Positions 12,296 through 22,920 of a DNA stretch of 64,000 nucleotides are shown here, in pieces. Below the pieces are notes generated by a model. The model made no database searches, was not told the origin of the DNA, and saw only the letters and a program-made list of their open reading frames with translations. The stretch is taken from NCBI GenBank assembly GCA_963920635.1, contig OY987302.1, positions 26,263,278 to 26,327,277 of the forward strand, given 5' to 3'. Made by a program: the position numbers and the translations under genes. How positions within the stretch are numbered: position 1 is the stretch's first letter; each line of letters begins with the position of its first letter. This DNA comes from Pseudeuparius sepicola. Taxonomy: Eukaryota > Arthropoda > Insecta > Coleoptera > Anthribidae.

Positions 12296-14480
12296 TTAGA
12301 AAGGAAATTAAGGAAACAGACCTCAGTCCCACAATTTCTTTTTAATTCAAAAAGCTACCGGTTTCGTAACTCCCAAAGTTACATCATCAGGCTAAAGCTA
12401 TAATAAAAGGAGAATAAAGCTAAAAAAGGTCAGCAGCAATGCTAATCAATGACTGATATTAATTTAACACTTAATGAGTAAAAAATTCGTTCATTTACTT
12501 ACAAATATCATCAAGAGCTGTACAGTTTTAAGATTGGAGTCTATTATAGCCATTGCACTACCTACTAGCACTTATATAACTAAATTTAAAAGGTAAGACA
12601 AACTAAGACAAGGGACATACAGATTAAAATTCTTGTTAGGTCTAACTACGGCGGGCGTAATAGCTGTAGGTGTTTCGAATTGATTCTAGAACATTTTTTA
12701 TACAATAAAAAATTTTTTAATGGCTACGTATTTTGATGCTGGCAGCGCCCCCCATTGGCAAAGGTGGGAACTAAGTCTTAGGGGAGAATTAGCAACTACA
12801 GGCAACCTCAATATTTCAGAAAAACTAAAAGCAGAAACCGACAGTGCAGAAAACCCAACAGTAGAGTTAGGTACAGGTAGCTATTATAATTATTCAAAGA
12901 AAATAGAGAAAGTTGGTGAAGATTCAAAATTTATTTGGGAGTTTAACGATTTTTCATTATTCAATTTTACTTGTCTAAGAATCTCAAAAGACTCTAAGTT
13001 ATTAAGAAAACAACCTCTATTGGCTATGTGTAAAATTTTAAAATCACGTTTCGGGTCAAAATCATGCTGATTATCATATAAATGTTTAGAAAAATGTGAG
13101 AAGCAACTTGAAAGTGGGTTTAAAGCCCTTTGATGTTCCTTTAATCTGGTTCTAAAATTACGAAAGGTTCTACCAATATAAGAACAATTACATGTTGAAC
13201 AAATCAGTTTATAAACACCTTTAAGATCCATCCGATCAGTTTTATCTTTATTGTTTAACAATAATCTACCCAATGAGTTTGAACTTTTAAACGAGACTTT
13301 AACGTATCTTTTGAAAATATTAGAAATTTTATAGCTTACTGGGCCACAGTAAGTTAATGAAATATACTTATTGGTTATATTCGAGTCGACTGTAGGTTGA
13401 GGTAAATGTTGATCGCTTTGATAATGATGTATATAAACAGAATTTTGCATTGTTTTATTTTGTTTCTTAGATAATAATTTACTAACTAATTTATCATCGT
13501 AGTTGTGTTGTAAAGCAATTTGAGATACAATATGTAACTCTTTATTAAAAGATTCCTCTGAGAGGGGGACTTTAATGAATTTATCCAGATAAGAATTAAA
13601 TGCAGCCAATTTATGAGATATAGGGTGTTTGGAAAAATTATCTATCACCACTCCGGTATGAGTTGGTTTTCTGTAAATGTTAAAAATAATATTATTATCT
13701 AAATGTTGGACTGTAAGATCTAAGAAACTCAATTTATGATTTTTTTCTGTTTCTAATGTGAATTTAATATTATTATCCAACTGATTGAGATAAGAGAAGA
13801 ACAACTGTAAATCTTGTTCATTGCCTGTCCAAACTAAAATTATGTCATCAACGTATCTACCATAAAACTTAATAAACCTTGAAAAACTATTATTAGTTAA
13901 TATTTTAGAACACTCAAAGAAATTCATAAAAATATCTGCCAAAATTGGGGAAATAGGGGAACCCATAGCTAACCCGTCAATCTGGTTGTACACCTTCTCA
14001 TCAAATTGGAAAAAATTTTGTTCGAGGCAAATGCCTAGAATTATAAAAATCTCATTCCTTTCAGCCACAGAAAATTCACCTTCATCTAATTTATTTTTAA
14101 TAAGGTCCTTTATTATGTTGGTAGGAATATTGGTAAACAAATTCGAAACGTCAAGGGAAACCAATAGGAATGGTTGATCAAATATAAGATCCTTCAATTT
14201 TTCTATTAAATCTAAATTATTTTTTATCGTGTAAGTAAAGCAACCAGAATAAAACTGTTTCAAGATTTCATTTAACCATTTTGACAGATAACAAGTAGGA
14301 GAATTTATGTAAGATACCACAGGTCTAATAGGTATATCTACAAAATTGTCAGATTTGTGGATTTTTAATAGACCATACAATTTAGGGGTAGAAGAAAAAT
14401 CTGGGGAAATTTTTTTAATTAATTCATTATTAAAGAAAATTGGACATTTTTTGAGAGTGTTTTTTACTTTTAGGTTAAAA
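12296..14480 (-). mobile_element. Penelope-like element, minus copy of a head-to-head pair
   Basis: This 5'-truncated copy faces left and ends at its 3' side near 12296 with the tail shared, inverted, by the plus copy (16540-17135). The tails match over ~600 bp, including a hammerhead-like motif. Homology to the plus copy stops inside the ORF near 14480, so this copy lacks more of its 5' end. The high identity of the two copies suggests recent insertion. It sits in the long FBXO28 intron. Confidence 0.85.
12351..12398 (-). ncRNA. Hammerhead ribozyme-like motif of the minus Penelope copy
   Basis: On the minus strand it reads the same core as the plus copy: CTGATGA, a 6 bp stem II (GTAACT/AGTTAC), GAAA and self-complementary ACCGGT. 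See the plus-strand entry at 17031-17078 for the pairing. Both copies keep the motif unchanged. Confidence 0.6.
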
Positions 14481-14521
14481 CCCCTGGTGTAATAATTTTG
14501 CTCATATTTTCCAAGATTCAT
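12890..14521 (-). CDS. Penelope-like reverse transcriptase with GIY-YIG endonuclease (5'-truncated)
   Basis: 543 codons are open. The first ~14 residues (MNLGKYEQNYYTRG) are not shared with the plus copy and are probably junction sequence. From FNLKVKNTLKK onward it is nearly identical to the plus copy, with about four amino-acid differences seen (N/S, F/L, G/S, T/I). It carries the reverse-transcriptase motifs (SLDVSNLFTNIP, GLAMGSPISPILAD, YVDD) and a C-terminal GIY-YIG domain (GVYKLI ... YIGRTFRNFRTRLKEH). Penelope-like elements use the RT to copy their RNA and the GIY-YIG nuclease to nick the target. This copy lacks the N-terminal region, so it is unlikely to move alone. Confidence 0.9.
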   Translation of the reverse strand: MNLGKYEQNYYTRGFNLKVKNTLKKCPIFFNNELIKKISPDFSSTPKLYGLLKIHKSDNFVDIPIRPVVSYINSPTCYLSKWLNEILKQFYSGCFTYTIKNNLDLIEKLKDLIFDQPFLLVSLDVSNLFTNIPTNIIKDLIKNKLDEGEFSVAERNEIFIILGICLEQNFFQFDEKVYNQIDGLAMGSPISPILADIFMNFFECSKILTNNSFSRFIKFYGRYVDDIILVWTGNEQDLQLFFSYLNQLDNNIKFTLETEKNHKLSFLDLTVQHLDNNIIFNIYRKPTHTGVVIDNFSKHPISHKLAAFNSYLDKFIKVPLSEESFNKELHIVSQIALQHNYDDKLVSKLLSKKQNKTMQNSVYIHHYQSDQHLPQPTVDSNITNKYISLTYCGPVSYKISNIFKRYVKVSFKSSNSLGRLLLNNKDKTDRMDLKGVYKLICSTCNCSYIGRTFRNFRTRLKEHQRALNPLSSCFSHFSKHLYDNQHDFDPKRDFKILHIANRGCFLNNLESFEILRQVKLNNEKSLNSQINFESSPTFSIFFE

Positions 14522-14544
14522 TTGTAAATTTTTCGGATGTTTAA

Positions 14545-16539
14545 TTTAAAGATAATGAAATTTCTTTATTAAAAAAGGGTTTTAAATTTAACCCAGAATG
14601 TTCGCCAGAACTTAGTCTTAAAGAATTAGAGATCGTTGCGGTTGAGACTGAAACTATTATTCAATCTTACGATTTTGAGAATAAAGATTCCATACGCCAC
14701 GACGTTAAAGAGGTTTTGAAAAGGGAGAAGTCACGATTGGGAAAATTGACCGACCATAATAAAGGTAGAATTAATACTGACTTAATTAAGCAAATTAAAA
14801 ATAAAATTAAAATTAATAATTTAACCATTACAAAAGCTGACAAAGGTAATTCTGTGATAATATTAAACGAATCAGATTATAAACATAAAGTGAATCAATT
14901 TATGACTTCTAGTAGTTTTTCTATTAATAACAAATTTTCCTTGAACTCGTTTAACCTAAAAGTAAAAAACACTCTCAAAAAATGTCCAATTTTCTTTAAT
15001 AATGAATTAATTAAAAAAATTTCCCCAGATTTTTCTTCTACCCCTAAATTGTATGGTCTATTAAAAATCCACAAATCTGACAATTTTGTAGATATACCTA
15101 TTAGACCTGTGGTATCTTACATAAGTTCTCCTACTTGTTATCTGTCAAAATGGTTAAATGAAATCTTGAAACAGCTTTATTCTGGTTGTTTTACTTACAC
15201 GATAAAAAATAATTTAGATTTAATAGAAAAATTGAAGGATCTTATATTTGATCAACCATTCCTATTGGTTTCCCTTGACGTTTCGAATTTGTTTACCAAT
15301 ATTCCTACCAACATAATAAAGGACCTTATTAAAAATAAATTAGATGAAAGTGAATTTTCTGTGGCTGAAAGGAATGAGATTTTTATAATTCTAGGCATTT
15401 GCCTCGAACAAAATTTTTTCCAATTTGATGAGAAGGTGTACAACCAGATTGACGGGTTAGCTATGGGTTCCCCTATTTCCCCAATTTTGGCAGATATTTT
15501 TATGAATTTCTTTGAGTGTTCTAAAATATTAACTAATAATAGTTTTTCAAGGTTTATTAAGTTTTATGGTAGATACGTTGATGACATAATTTTAGTTTGG
15601 ACAGGCAATGAACAAGATTTACAGTTGTTCTTCTCTTATCTCAATCAGTTGGATAATAATATTAAATTCACATTAGAAATAGAAAAAAATCATAAATTGA
15701 GTTTCTTAGATCTTACAGTCCAACATTTAGATAATAATATTATTTTTAACATTTACAGAAAACCAACTCATACCGGAGTGGTGATAGATAATTTTTCCAA
15801 ACACCCTATATCTCATAAATTGGCTGCATTTAATTCTTATCTGGATAAATTCATTAAAGTCCCCCTCTCAGAGGAATCTTTTAATAAAGAGTTACATATT
15901 GTATCTCAAATTGCTTTACAACACAACTACGATGATAAATTAGTTAGTAAATTATTATCTAAGAAACAAAATAAAACAATGCAAAATTCTGTTTATATAC
16001 ATCATTATCAAAGCGATCAACATTTACCTCAACCTACAGTCGACTCGAATATAACCAATAAGTATATTTCATTAACTTACTGTGGCCCAGTAAGCTATAA
16101 AATTTCTAATATTTTCAAAAGATACGTTAAAGTCTCGTTCAAAAGTTCAAACTCATTGGGTAGATTATTGTTAAACAATAAAGATAAAACTGATCGAATG
16201 GATCTTAAAGGTGTTTATAAACTGATTTGTTCAACATGTAATTGTTCTTATATTGGTAGAACCTTTCGTAATTTTAGAACCAGATTAAAGGAACATCAAA
16301 GGGCTTTAAACCCACTTTCAAGTTGCTTCTCACATTTTTCTAAACATTTATATGATAATCAGCATGATTTTGACCCGAAACGTGATTTTAAAATTTTACA
16401 CATAGCCAATAGAGGTTGTTTTCTTAATAACTTAGAGTCTTTTGAGATTCTTAGACAAGTAAAATTGAATAATGAAAAATCGTTAAACTCCCAAATAAAT
16501 TTTGAATCTTCACCAACTTTCTCTATTTTCTTTGAATAA
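14545..16539 (+). CDS. Penelope-like reverse transcriptase with GIY-YIG endonuclease
   Basis: The frame is open from 14545 to the stop at 16539. No ATG is present before 14902, so the real start has been lost with the 5' end. Counting from 14716: TKADKGNSVIIL near residue 40, PKLYGLLKIHK near 110, SLDVSNLFTNIP near 180, GLAMGSPISPILAD near 248, catalytic YVDD at 287-290. A GIY-YIG nuclease domain begins with GVY at 499 and YIG at 512, followed by FRTRLKEH. Order and motifs are those of canonical (GIY-YIG-positive) Penelope-like elements, which combine target-primed reverse transcription with their own nicking. All visible catalytic motifs are intact. Confidence 0.93.
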   Translation, partial: FKDNEISLLKKGFKFNPECSPELSLKELEIVAVETETIIQSYDFENKDSIRHDVKEVLKREKSRLGKLTDHNKGRINTDLIKQIKNKIKINNLTITKADKGNSVIILNESDYKHKVNQFMTSSSFSINNKFSLNSFNLKVKNTLKKCPIFFNNELIKKISPDFSSTPKLYGLLKIHKSDNFVDIPIRPVVSYISSPTCYLSKWLNEILKQLYSGCFTYTIKNNLDLIEKLKDLIFDQPFLLVSLDVSNLFTNIPTNIIKDLIKNKLDESEFSVAERNEIFIILGICLEQNFFQFDEKVYNQIDGLAMGSPISPILADIFMNFFECSKILTNNSFSRFIKFYGRYVDDIILVWTGNEQDLQLFFSYLNQLDNNIKFTLEIEKNHKLSFLDLTVQHLDNNIIFNIYRKPTHTGVVIDNFSKHPISHKLAAFNSYLDKFIKVPLSEESFNKELHIVSQIALQHNYDDKLVSKLLSKKQNKTMQNSVYIHHYQSDQHLPQPTVDSNITNKYISLTYCGPVSYKISNIFKRYVKVSFKSSNSLGRLLLNNKDKTDRMDLKGVYKLICSTCNCSYIGRTFRNFRTRLKEHQRALNPLSSCFSHFSKHLYDNQHDFDPKRDFKILHIANRGCFLNNLESFEILRQVKLNNEKSLNSQINFESSPTFSIFFE

Positions 16540-17030
16540 TTATAATAGCTACCTGTACCTAACTCTACTGTTGGGTTTTCTGCACTGTCGGTTTCTGCTT
16601 ATAGTTTTTCTGAAATATTGAGGTTGCCTGTAGTTGCTAATTCTCTCCTAAGACTTAGTTCCCACCTTTGCCAATGGGGGGCGCTGCCAGCATCAAAATA
16701 CATAGCCATTAAAAAAATTTTATTGTATAAAAAATGTTCTAGAATCAATTCGAAACAACTACAGCTATTACGCCCGCCGTAGTTAGACCTAACAAGAATT
16801 TTAATCTGTATGTCCCTTGTCTTAGTTTGTCTTACCTTTTAAATTTAGTTATATAAGTGCTAGTAGTTAGTGCAATGGCTATAATAGACTCCAATCTTAA
16901 AACTGTACAGCTCTTGATGATATTTGTAAGTAAATGAACGAATTTTTTACTCATTAAGTGTTAAATTAATATCAGTCATTGATTAGCATTGCTGCTGACC
17001 TTTTTTAGCTTTATTCTCCTTTTATTATAG

Positions 17031-17078
17031 CTTTAGCCTGATGATGTAACTTTGGGAGTTACGAAACCGGTAGCTTTT
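17031..17078 (+). ncRNA. Hammerhead ribozyme-like motif, Penelope tail
   Basis: CTGATGA (17038-17044) is followed by one unpaired T and a perfect 6 bp stem II GTAACT/AGTTAC (17046-17051 with 17057-17062) around a TTGGG loop. GAAA (17063-17066) runs into self-complementary ACCGGT (17066-17071) and then A. Stem I pairs AGC (17035-17037) with GCT (17073-17075), placing the expected cut after 17072. Hammerheads with a very short stem III are known in Penelope-like elements and are thought to work as dimers, which a palindromic stem III would allow. Activity is inferred only. Confidence 0.65.
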
Positions 17079-17135
17079 TGAATTAAAAAGAAATTGTGGG
17101 ACTGAGGTCTGTTTCCTTAATTTCCTTTCTAAAAT

Positions 17136-18190
17136 ATGAATAACCCACATGGGGTCCCCCTTCAATTTATTTTTATTTTGCCCGATTTTCAACTCCAATG
17201 ACTTTCGAACAATCTTCTAACGAAGAAGTTTCTAAAACTGACAGAATTATTATCGTTCTCTCTGGAAAGTACTTATATAAATTAGCTTTTATCATGCAGC
17301 GATTTGACACAATAATCGTATTACATAGGATATTATTCGGTTTCAAAAAATGCTTCACATGACCCATTTATTTGACAAAAATATCACTTTTAGCTATCAC
17401 ATTTTTAAAGTAAACATCAAGCGCACAATATGGTCTAGAATTTAAATTTTCCCTTTTTGCACGGCCAGGCCATTTTATGCCTTAGGGATTAAACCATTTT
17501 ACACAAAAGCAAAAAGTACTTTGTGAATAAAAATTATTTATTTATTATTCCTGGAGGAATAATAAATAACCTTCGGGTAGGACACTCGAAAATATTTGCC
17601 AACATTCAAAACAAATGAAACAAATAAGGGAGACTAATAAAATGAAACATCTGATATCGATTGAAAGTTCCCCTGCCGTGGTTCCCGAGCCCGGCGAGGT
17701 AGGCCGAAGAAGGGGGAAGTAGGGGAACCACGAGTTCCAGCGAACGCCCGCCCGCTCGCCCATCTCCGTATGTCTAATTCCTGCTCGGATGGCCAATTCA
17801 CGGAACATTTTATTGCCGGACAATGGGTTCGTAGTTTTCAAATCATAGCCAAACGAACAAACGTATAGACTTGAAAGTAGTCTTAAAATAATGTTATCGA
17901 ATGCCTCAATCGTCGTTGTGTCTTTCGAATTATGTTTGAGCGGCGGAAATACTCGAAATTCTTAACCGAATATAGTCGAATTTCGGGTATGTTTGGCATT
18001 TTTTTTCACAGTGTCGCATTAGTCCTGCACAGTTCGTAACACACAACGACGATTCTTCATAGCTTTATCTAAGCCCCTAAAAAAAATCAAGTGAAAATAT
18101 TAAGAAATGCAAGTAGGAGATGTAAACTACGAAACCCTTGAAAATGGGGGGTATCGTAGCGCCTTAATAAGAATTTATTGCAGTCAATTA
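17136..18190. other. No gene recognised; GC-rich patch
   Basis: The 17670-17770 stretch is markedly GC-rich against an AT-rich background and has a minus-strand frame (17545-17841) without family resemblance. Similar GC patches occur at 19900-20030 and 29640-29830. The rest is featureless. Confidence 0.3.
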
Positions 18191-18199
18191 CAAAAAGTT

Positions 18200-19139
18200 A
18201 TCTAAATTAAATGTTAAAAGTGCTGTCCCTTATTTAAATAACCCCAAAGAAAAATTCTAAGGAACTTAGATCTGGGGATCGTGGAGGCCATTCTACGGGT
18301 CCTCTTCTTCCATCCAGAGCATTGGAAATTCTCAATCTAAGAACCGCCTAACTGGTAGTACGTAGGGTGGGGGTGCTCCATTATGTTGAAAATGGATTTA
18401 GTTCTCATCGAGGTTTATGTTCCCATGGTCCCTTCTTGGTTTTCTATTTCCTCCTTAATAAGAGGGTTAATAGTCATTTCTAATAAATACAAATAACACT
18501 CGCCATTTAGTTGCCTGGTATAAATATTTGCGCAATGACCTTGCCTACTAGAAGACCTGCCCATACATTAAGTTTTTCGGGATACTGGGAATGACCTTCT
18601 GTGAAGACATGCGGATTTTCGTCACTCCAATATCGACAGTTGTGCTTGTTAACAAAACCGTTGAGGAAATACTACATTCGTCGCAGATATTTTTGAGCAA
18701 TTCAAAATCATTGTTAATTGTATCTGTCATTTCTTCGCAAGACTGAACTCTACAGTCGGGATCGTTTTCTATAAGTTCCTGATGGATCTGAATTTTGTAG
18801 GGATGAAATTTGTACAATTTTAAAACTTTTCACACTGACTGATAAGAAAGTCTAGTTGCAGCTGCCGCCTGAAGAACAGAGGTAGTAGAATTCATTGCAA
18901 AATGACCCAGAACTTTGATCTGGGCGTTTTCTTGAAGTACCCTGGGCTCTGTCCTTTCCTTGTTTTCTACACATCCCGTCATTTCGAACTTTATAACCAG
19001 TTTTCGGATGTATGTGTGGCTAATAGGTCTTTCTGGATATCTTGCATTAAAAGTAGGTATTAGCTGTTCTCAATGCACATTTAGCTTCTTGCCCGTAGTT
19101 AAAAATCATTTCAACCCTTTCAGCCATAGTGTAAGCCAT
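18200..19139 (-). pseudogene. Decayed mariner-superfamily transposase
   Basis: Read on the minus strand from an ATG at 19137-19139 (MAYTMAERVEMIFNYGQEAK), it gives a helix-turn-helix-type N-terminus, then HPYKIQIHQELIENDPDCRV at 18750-18810. Frame-shifted remains of the DDE region follow: the YWSDENPH and YPEKLNVWAG blocks are readable in other frames, and near 18240-18300 a remnant of the third catalytic block (PRSPDLxxLDFF type). In-frame stops and shifts are frequent and the first catalytic Asp region is disrupted. This is the mariner-type family often annotated in insects with a YWSDENPH motif. It cannot encode an active enzyme. It lies in the FBXO28 intron. Confidence 0.75.
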
Positions 19140-20192
19140 GATAAGAGGAAAACATTGAAGATATTTTGGCAAAATCTACTATGAAAATGAATGCGAGTCC
19201 CAAAGTAAATTTATTATATATCCACTATGGAAGGATCCAGGTAAATTTGCGTAGCTAGTAAAATTATTTATCAAGTAGGTATTGTCTACCTAATGGGCTC
19301 GTGTAATTTCGAAAAAATATATAATTTTTTTGGATTTATTGATAGATAATAGGAAAAAAAAGGACCCGTGTCTTTCAGTTTTTAGATTTTTCCTTTAGTT
19401 TTTCTGTAAATTTAAATTTACAACTTTCCCGCCACGTGTGACGACTTTACCACTGAGGAGATTCGATAAGTAGTATGGAAATGTTATTATTTTTTTGTAC
19501 CTTAGAGTACTATATAAAATTATTTATAAGATTGATTATTAAAGAGTTTAATATTCCAAAGGTTAATATGATAAAATATAATTTATTTTCATGGAGATTA
19601 TATCAATTTGCATCTAATTACCGAATAATTTAAATTCATTCTATTCAACCCAGGTAGTCAAATATGGGCCCCGGTAAACAGCGGCAACAGCATAAAAATG
19701 TGTCAACGAAACGGTCAACTGTCAGTTATGATTCATTTGACACTCAATGTTTGACGTGCGAGAACTTCAAATTTTCACTGCAAATGCAAGTTTGTGTTAT
19801 TATTTCAATATAGTCTTTTAACATAGCATGGATTTGTGAAGGCGACATGGGAAAATCTGCCATATTATGTGGAATTGGAAATGGTGTTCGTTTATTAAAC
19901 TCGGGGGGGGGGGACCTCGGAGGATCGGCCATGCTGCGGCTTCGCCCCCTTCGCGGCCTCACGTCCGCCCCGCGCGGGATTCGCCGTCCAAATCGAAGCC
20001 GTGGGTTTACGTCCCTGCCCGCCTCTCCGGTCTCTCCGCTATGATTGTAGAACGTTTTTTCTTTTTAGGTTCTGAATATTTGTCATTAACAAAAAGGAAA
20101 TGAAAATATCACTTTAGACATGAATTATTATTCAAACTTTACTATAAATAGGTAACCAATTAGGGAAAGAATAAACACAACATAATTTACAG
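19140..20192. other. No gene recognised; GC-rich patch at 19900-20030
   Basis: A run of G (about 19904-19911) opens a GC-rich stretch with many CpG. Open frames on both strands there are a by-product of GC content. I see no promoter or exon signal that I would defend. Confidence 0.3.
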
Positions 20193-20198
20193 TTTATT
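20193..20198 (-). terminator. Poly(A) signal AATAAA
   Basis: AATAAA on the minus strand, ~47 bases past the TGA of the exon candidate at 20245-20490. Its position supports that exon being terminal, but AATAAA is common by chance in this AT-rich DNA. Confidence 0.35.
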
Positions 20199-20244
20199 GA
20201 ACAATAATTTACAATACGACTTAACTATTTAACTTAAATATATT

Positions 20245-20490
20245 TCATAAAATTAAAGGCCTCACCCAATAACCCTTATGTGATCTAAAAGGTATATTAA
20301 TTGATGATTTACCCTCGAATGTATATTGAGCATTGCAAATTCTCGAATTCGTCTTATTATCCTCTACATGAATTGGAAGGGAAGCAATTCGTTTGCTTTT
20401 TATGTAGCGCTGAGGCACAACTTCCTTTTTCAAGATAATCTTGCTTCTCACAGTTTTGAAGAACATCCAATTCTTAGCATCACGCTCAAG
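20245..20490 (-). CDS. Unassigned terminal exon candidate
   Basis: Minus-strand frame directly after a strong acceptor (long T run then TAG). It opens LERDAKNWMFFKTVRSK, continues basic, and ends YWVRPLIL before a TGA; AATAAA follows. Composition looks coding but I recognise no family. It does not join the upstream candidate (20825-20999): that one leaves one base over, and joining would give an immediate stop. If real, an exon is missing between them. It is inside the FBXO28 intron, on the same strand. Confidence 0.35.
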   Translation of the reverse strand, partial: LERDAKNWMFFKTVRSKIILKKEVVPQRYIKSKRIASLPIHVEDNKTNSRICNAQYTFEGKSSINIPFRSHKGYWVRPLIL

Positions 20491-20824
20491 CTAAAAAAAA
20501 AAGAAAAATATATCTTACTATTCTTATACAAAAATTATTGCAATAAAAGTTGCTCGATTAAAGAGTAAGTAAGAACTTTAATATGAAATAAAATTTTGAA
20601 TTTATAATGAAAAGAATCGATTTACGAGTACAATAATATAAACTATAAATACTTAATATTAGTATAAACTTTTAATCTCTATATGTAATAAAAATTATAA
20701 ACGGGTTATTTTGAGGTTTATTATACATTCAGGTAGATGTAGTCTTAAGTAATAACCCCAAGGCAGTATTACAAAAAGAAGTAAAAGTGCTTCAAACTAC
20801 CTATAATAGATAATATGTACTTAC

Positions 20825-20999
20825 GTTGAAATGGTCTTCGCAACAATACAAAAACGTTTTCTTCATTGGAAGGCCAACTGTTTCCAATCACCGTTTTTGG
20901 CGAATTTCGTTGGTAGGCACCGATAATTAGAGTTTCTGCTGGTGTTTTCACAACAGGGAACGAACAACTATTATAACGACACGCAAACTAGTAAATAAT
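20825..20999 (-). CDS. Unassigned internal exon candidate
   Basis: Minus-strand frame between an acceptor (TTATTTACTAG) and a consensus donor (CAAC|GTAAGT). It reads FACRYNSCSFPVVKTPAETL, then GAYQRNSPKTVIGNSWPSNE, ending LLRRPFQR. The CxxxxC start suggests a possible zinc-binding end, but no known domain is evident. Function unknown; it may also be a chance open stretch. Confidence 0.3.
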
Positions 21000-21784
21000 T
21001 AGTAAGATCACTTGCTTATTTTCTGCTAACGCATTGGGCAAAGGGCTGATAATCTTCGCAGGTAGAAACGTTTTCAGACAACTATTGATAGTTTGTTAGA
21101 GGTTATATTTATAAAGGTTAACAGGCCAGGTCTGAGGCCAGGTCTAGAGATGTGTCAATCGTGAATGGTTCGGTCACTGTGATTCGATCACTTTAAAGTA
21201 TTGATTGACTAAATCTCAACATATTTATATCCAAACGATTCAATCATGAAGCAGTCGGTTATTACCGACACTCCACAGTCCCCGCACCGAATGATCGACG
21301 ATTGAACGAACTAAGACCAAACGAACGTTTCGTCTCGTGAATTGTAAAACAGAAACGGCTGATTTAAAACCTCGAATTAAGCCAAAACCATACAAGTTTA
21401 CAGGCATGCTCCTGACTACTATGACTGAAGTGATTGAAATTAACGATTGATTGAAATGATTCGACCTTTTTTTAAATCGGTCACTGATCGATTCGGCTGT
21501 AGTAAAATGAACGAATTACCCATCTCTACCCAGGTCATTTTATTTGACGGAAGACGAAGAAGGGAGAAGGCGACGTTGCCGGTTCTTAAATTAATGGTAA
21601 CTACGTCACAGCCATTCATTAAGGTATTCAACTTAATTTTGCAACTAAACTAGCATGGAAAAAAATTTTTCTTTAGCGTTTCCATACGTTTAAAGGCGAT
21701 ATCTATCCATTGCAAAAATAAAAAAAAATTGGTATACGAGCCCATTCAAGCCTTCTAGCAGGTCAGATTGAACTCAAATATTCT

Positions 21785-22020
21785 TGAATAAATCGATAAT
21801 TACTGAACCAAGTGTACCTATTATTCGCACCGTTGGAAAGCATTTTTAAAGAGCTTTTCAACGATGTATCACAAGTTGGGTTGTCATTTAAGATTTTAAA
21901 GTTGAAATGGGCGGGGCCTATGGGGTTGGAGGAGGGGCGTCACTTGATAGGCCATTTTGGTTCCCCCTCCATACTACTGAAACGGGTTTTGCAGTTTTTT
22001 ATCTTCTTTATTTTCTGAGA
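21785..22020. repeat. Dispersed repeat, inverted relative to 9250-9480
   Basis: This is the plus-strand partner of the repeat at 9250-9480, about a dozen kilobases away in the same intron. Shared landmarks are GAGCTTTT, GGGCGGGGCCTATGGGGTTG and GAAACGGGTTTTGC. No terminal repeats or ORF define its family. Confidence 0.6.
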
Positions 22021-22295
22021 TATAGCCCATAGAAACTTTTCAAAAGATCACCCAGTATATGTATTGTTAATAGATATGGAGATGAGTAGTAATGTTGGTT
22101 AGTTATTTCTATATTCTGTTATATTTTAGATTCTAGATTACTCACTCACTTGGTAGTCATTACAATATTTCAAATTTTGCCAAGTCCCACAAAATATAGG
22201 TACCTAAGGCACGAATACAAGATAATCGATAGTTAAAATTAAAACAAAGTAGAATTCTTATAGTCAAAACTCCAAAATCAGTTTCTTTAATGAAA

Positions 22296-22337
22296 ACTGT
22301 ACATGTTTCAAACCTCTAAGGGTTCATCATCAGCAGT
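22296..22337 (-). ncRNA. Hammerhead ribozyme-like motif, left arm
   Basis: On the minus strand it is the same sequence as the right-arm motif at 23981-24022; the inverted arms preserve every core base. The pairing is described under the right arm. Confidence 0.6.
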
Positions 22338-22920
22338 AAAATTTCTTTAGTAATAAATGACAAAGCTAGAAAAAGGAAAAAATGAAATACAGGCAAAAAA
22401 GGAAACTAGATTACCTTACCTTCCAATCAACTCTGAAGATATTAAATCATTTTAGTAAACTTCGAAACGAAAACTAAAGGTTTATGGAGTAAAGTGACAT
22501 ATTCATATATATAAAAAACCCAAACTTGAAAACCAAACAAAAAAGGCCTTAATCCAACACCAGTAAAATACTGAAAGAAAAAACAACATGGTAAACCAAA
22601 TTGCACTGTTGAAAAAATTAGAACATACCTTAAGGAAATCACACTGAACGGGCCACGCCACGCAGTTTCCGCTTCCATTTTCTATTCCAAGCCATGGTGA
22701 CTTGTGCTCCCATTATTTATTAACAATTATGCTTTTTTGGTTCCTAGGAACCCCTAAACGTTCCCGTTATAAAAACAAACATGTTTGCCATTTACCCTTA
22801 AGTTTTTGATGTTATTACCTTAGGTATGTTCTAATTTTTTCAACAGTGCAATTTGGTTTACCATGTTGTTTTTTCTTTCAGTATTTTACTGGTTTGGTTT
22901 TCAAATTTGGGTTTTTTATA

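Larger units (their letters stand above)
14545..17135 (+). mobile_element. Penelope-like element, plus copy of a head-to-head pair
   Basis: This is the longer partner. An open frame without a start codon runs from 14545 into the ORF below, and includes LLKKGFKFNPE, resembling the conserved N-terminal block of Penelope-like proteins. It is therefore 5'-truncated just ahead of that block. The 3' tail (16540-17135) is inverted against 12296-12889. The 14481-14544 junction belongs to neither shared part. I could not find target-site duplications. Confidence 0.85.

Noticed and set aside
12720..13070. Plus-strand open frame beginning MATYFDAGSAPHW
   Set aside because: It lies antisense over the Penelope 3' tail and the end of its ORF; the same tail occurs inverted at 16540-16720. 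It is element sequence, not a host gene.
20245..20999. A two-exon gene joining 20825-20999 to 20245-20490
   Set aside because: The donor leaves one base; joining to the acceptor at 20490 gives a stop at once. Kept only as separate candidates.
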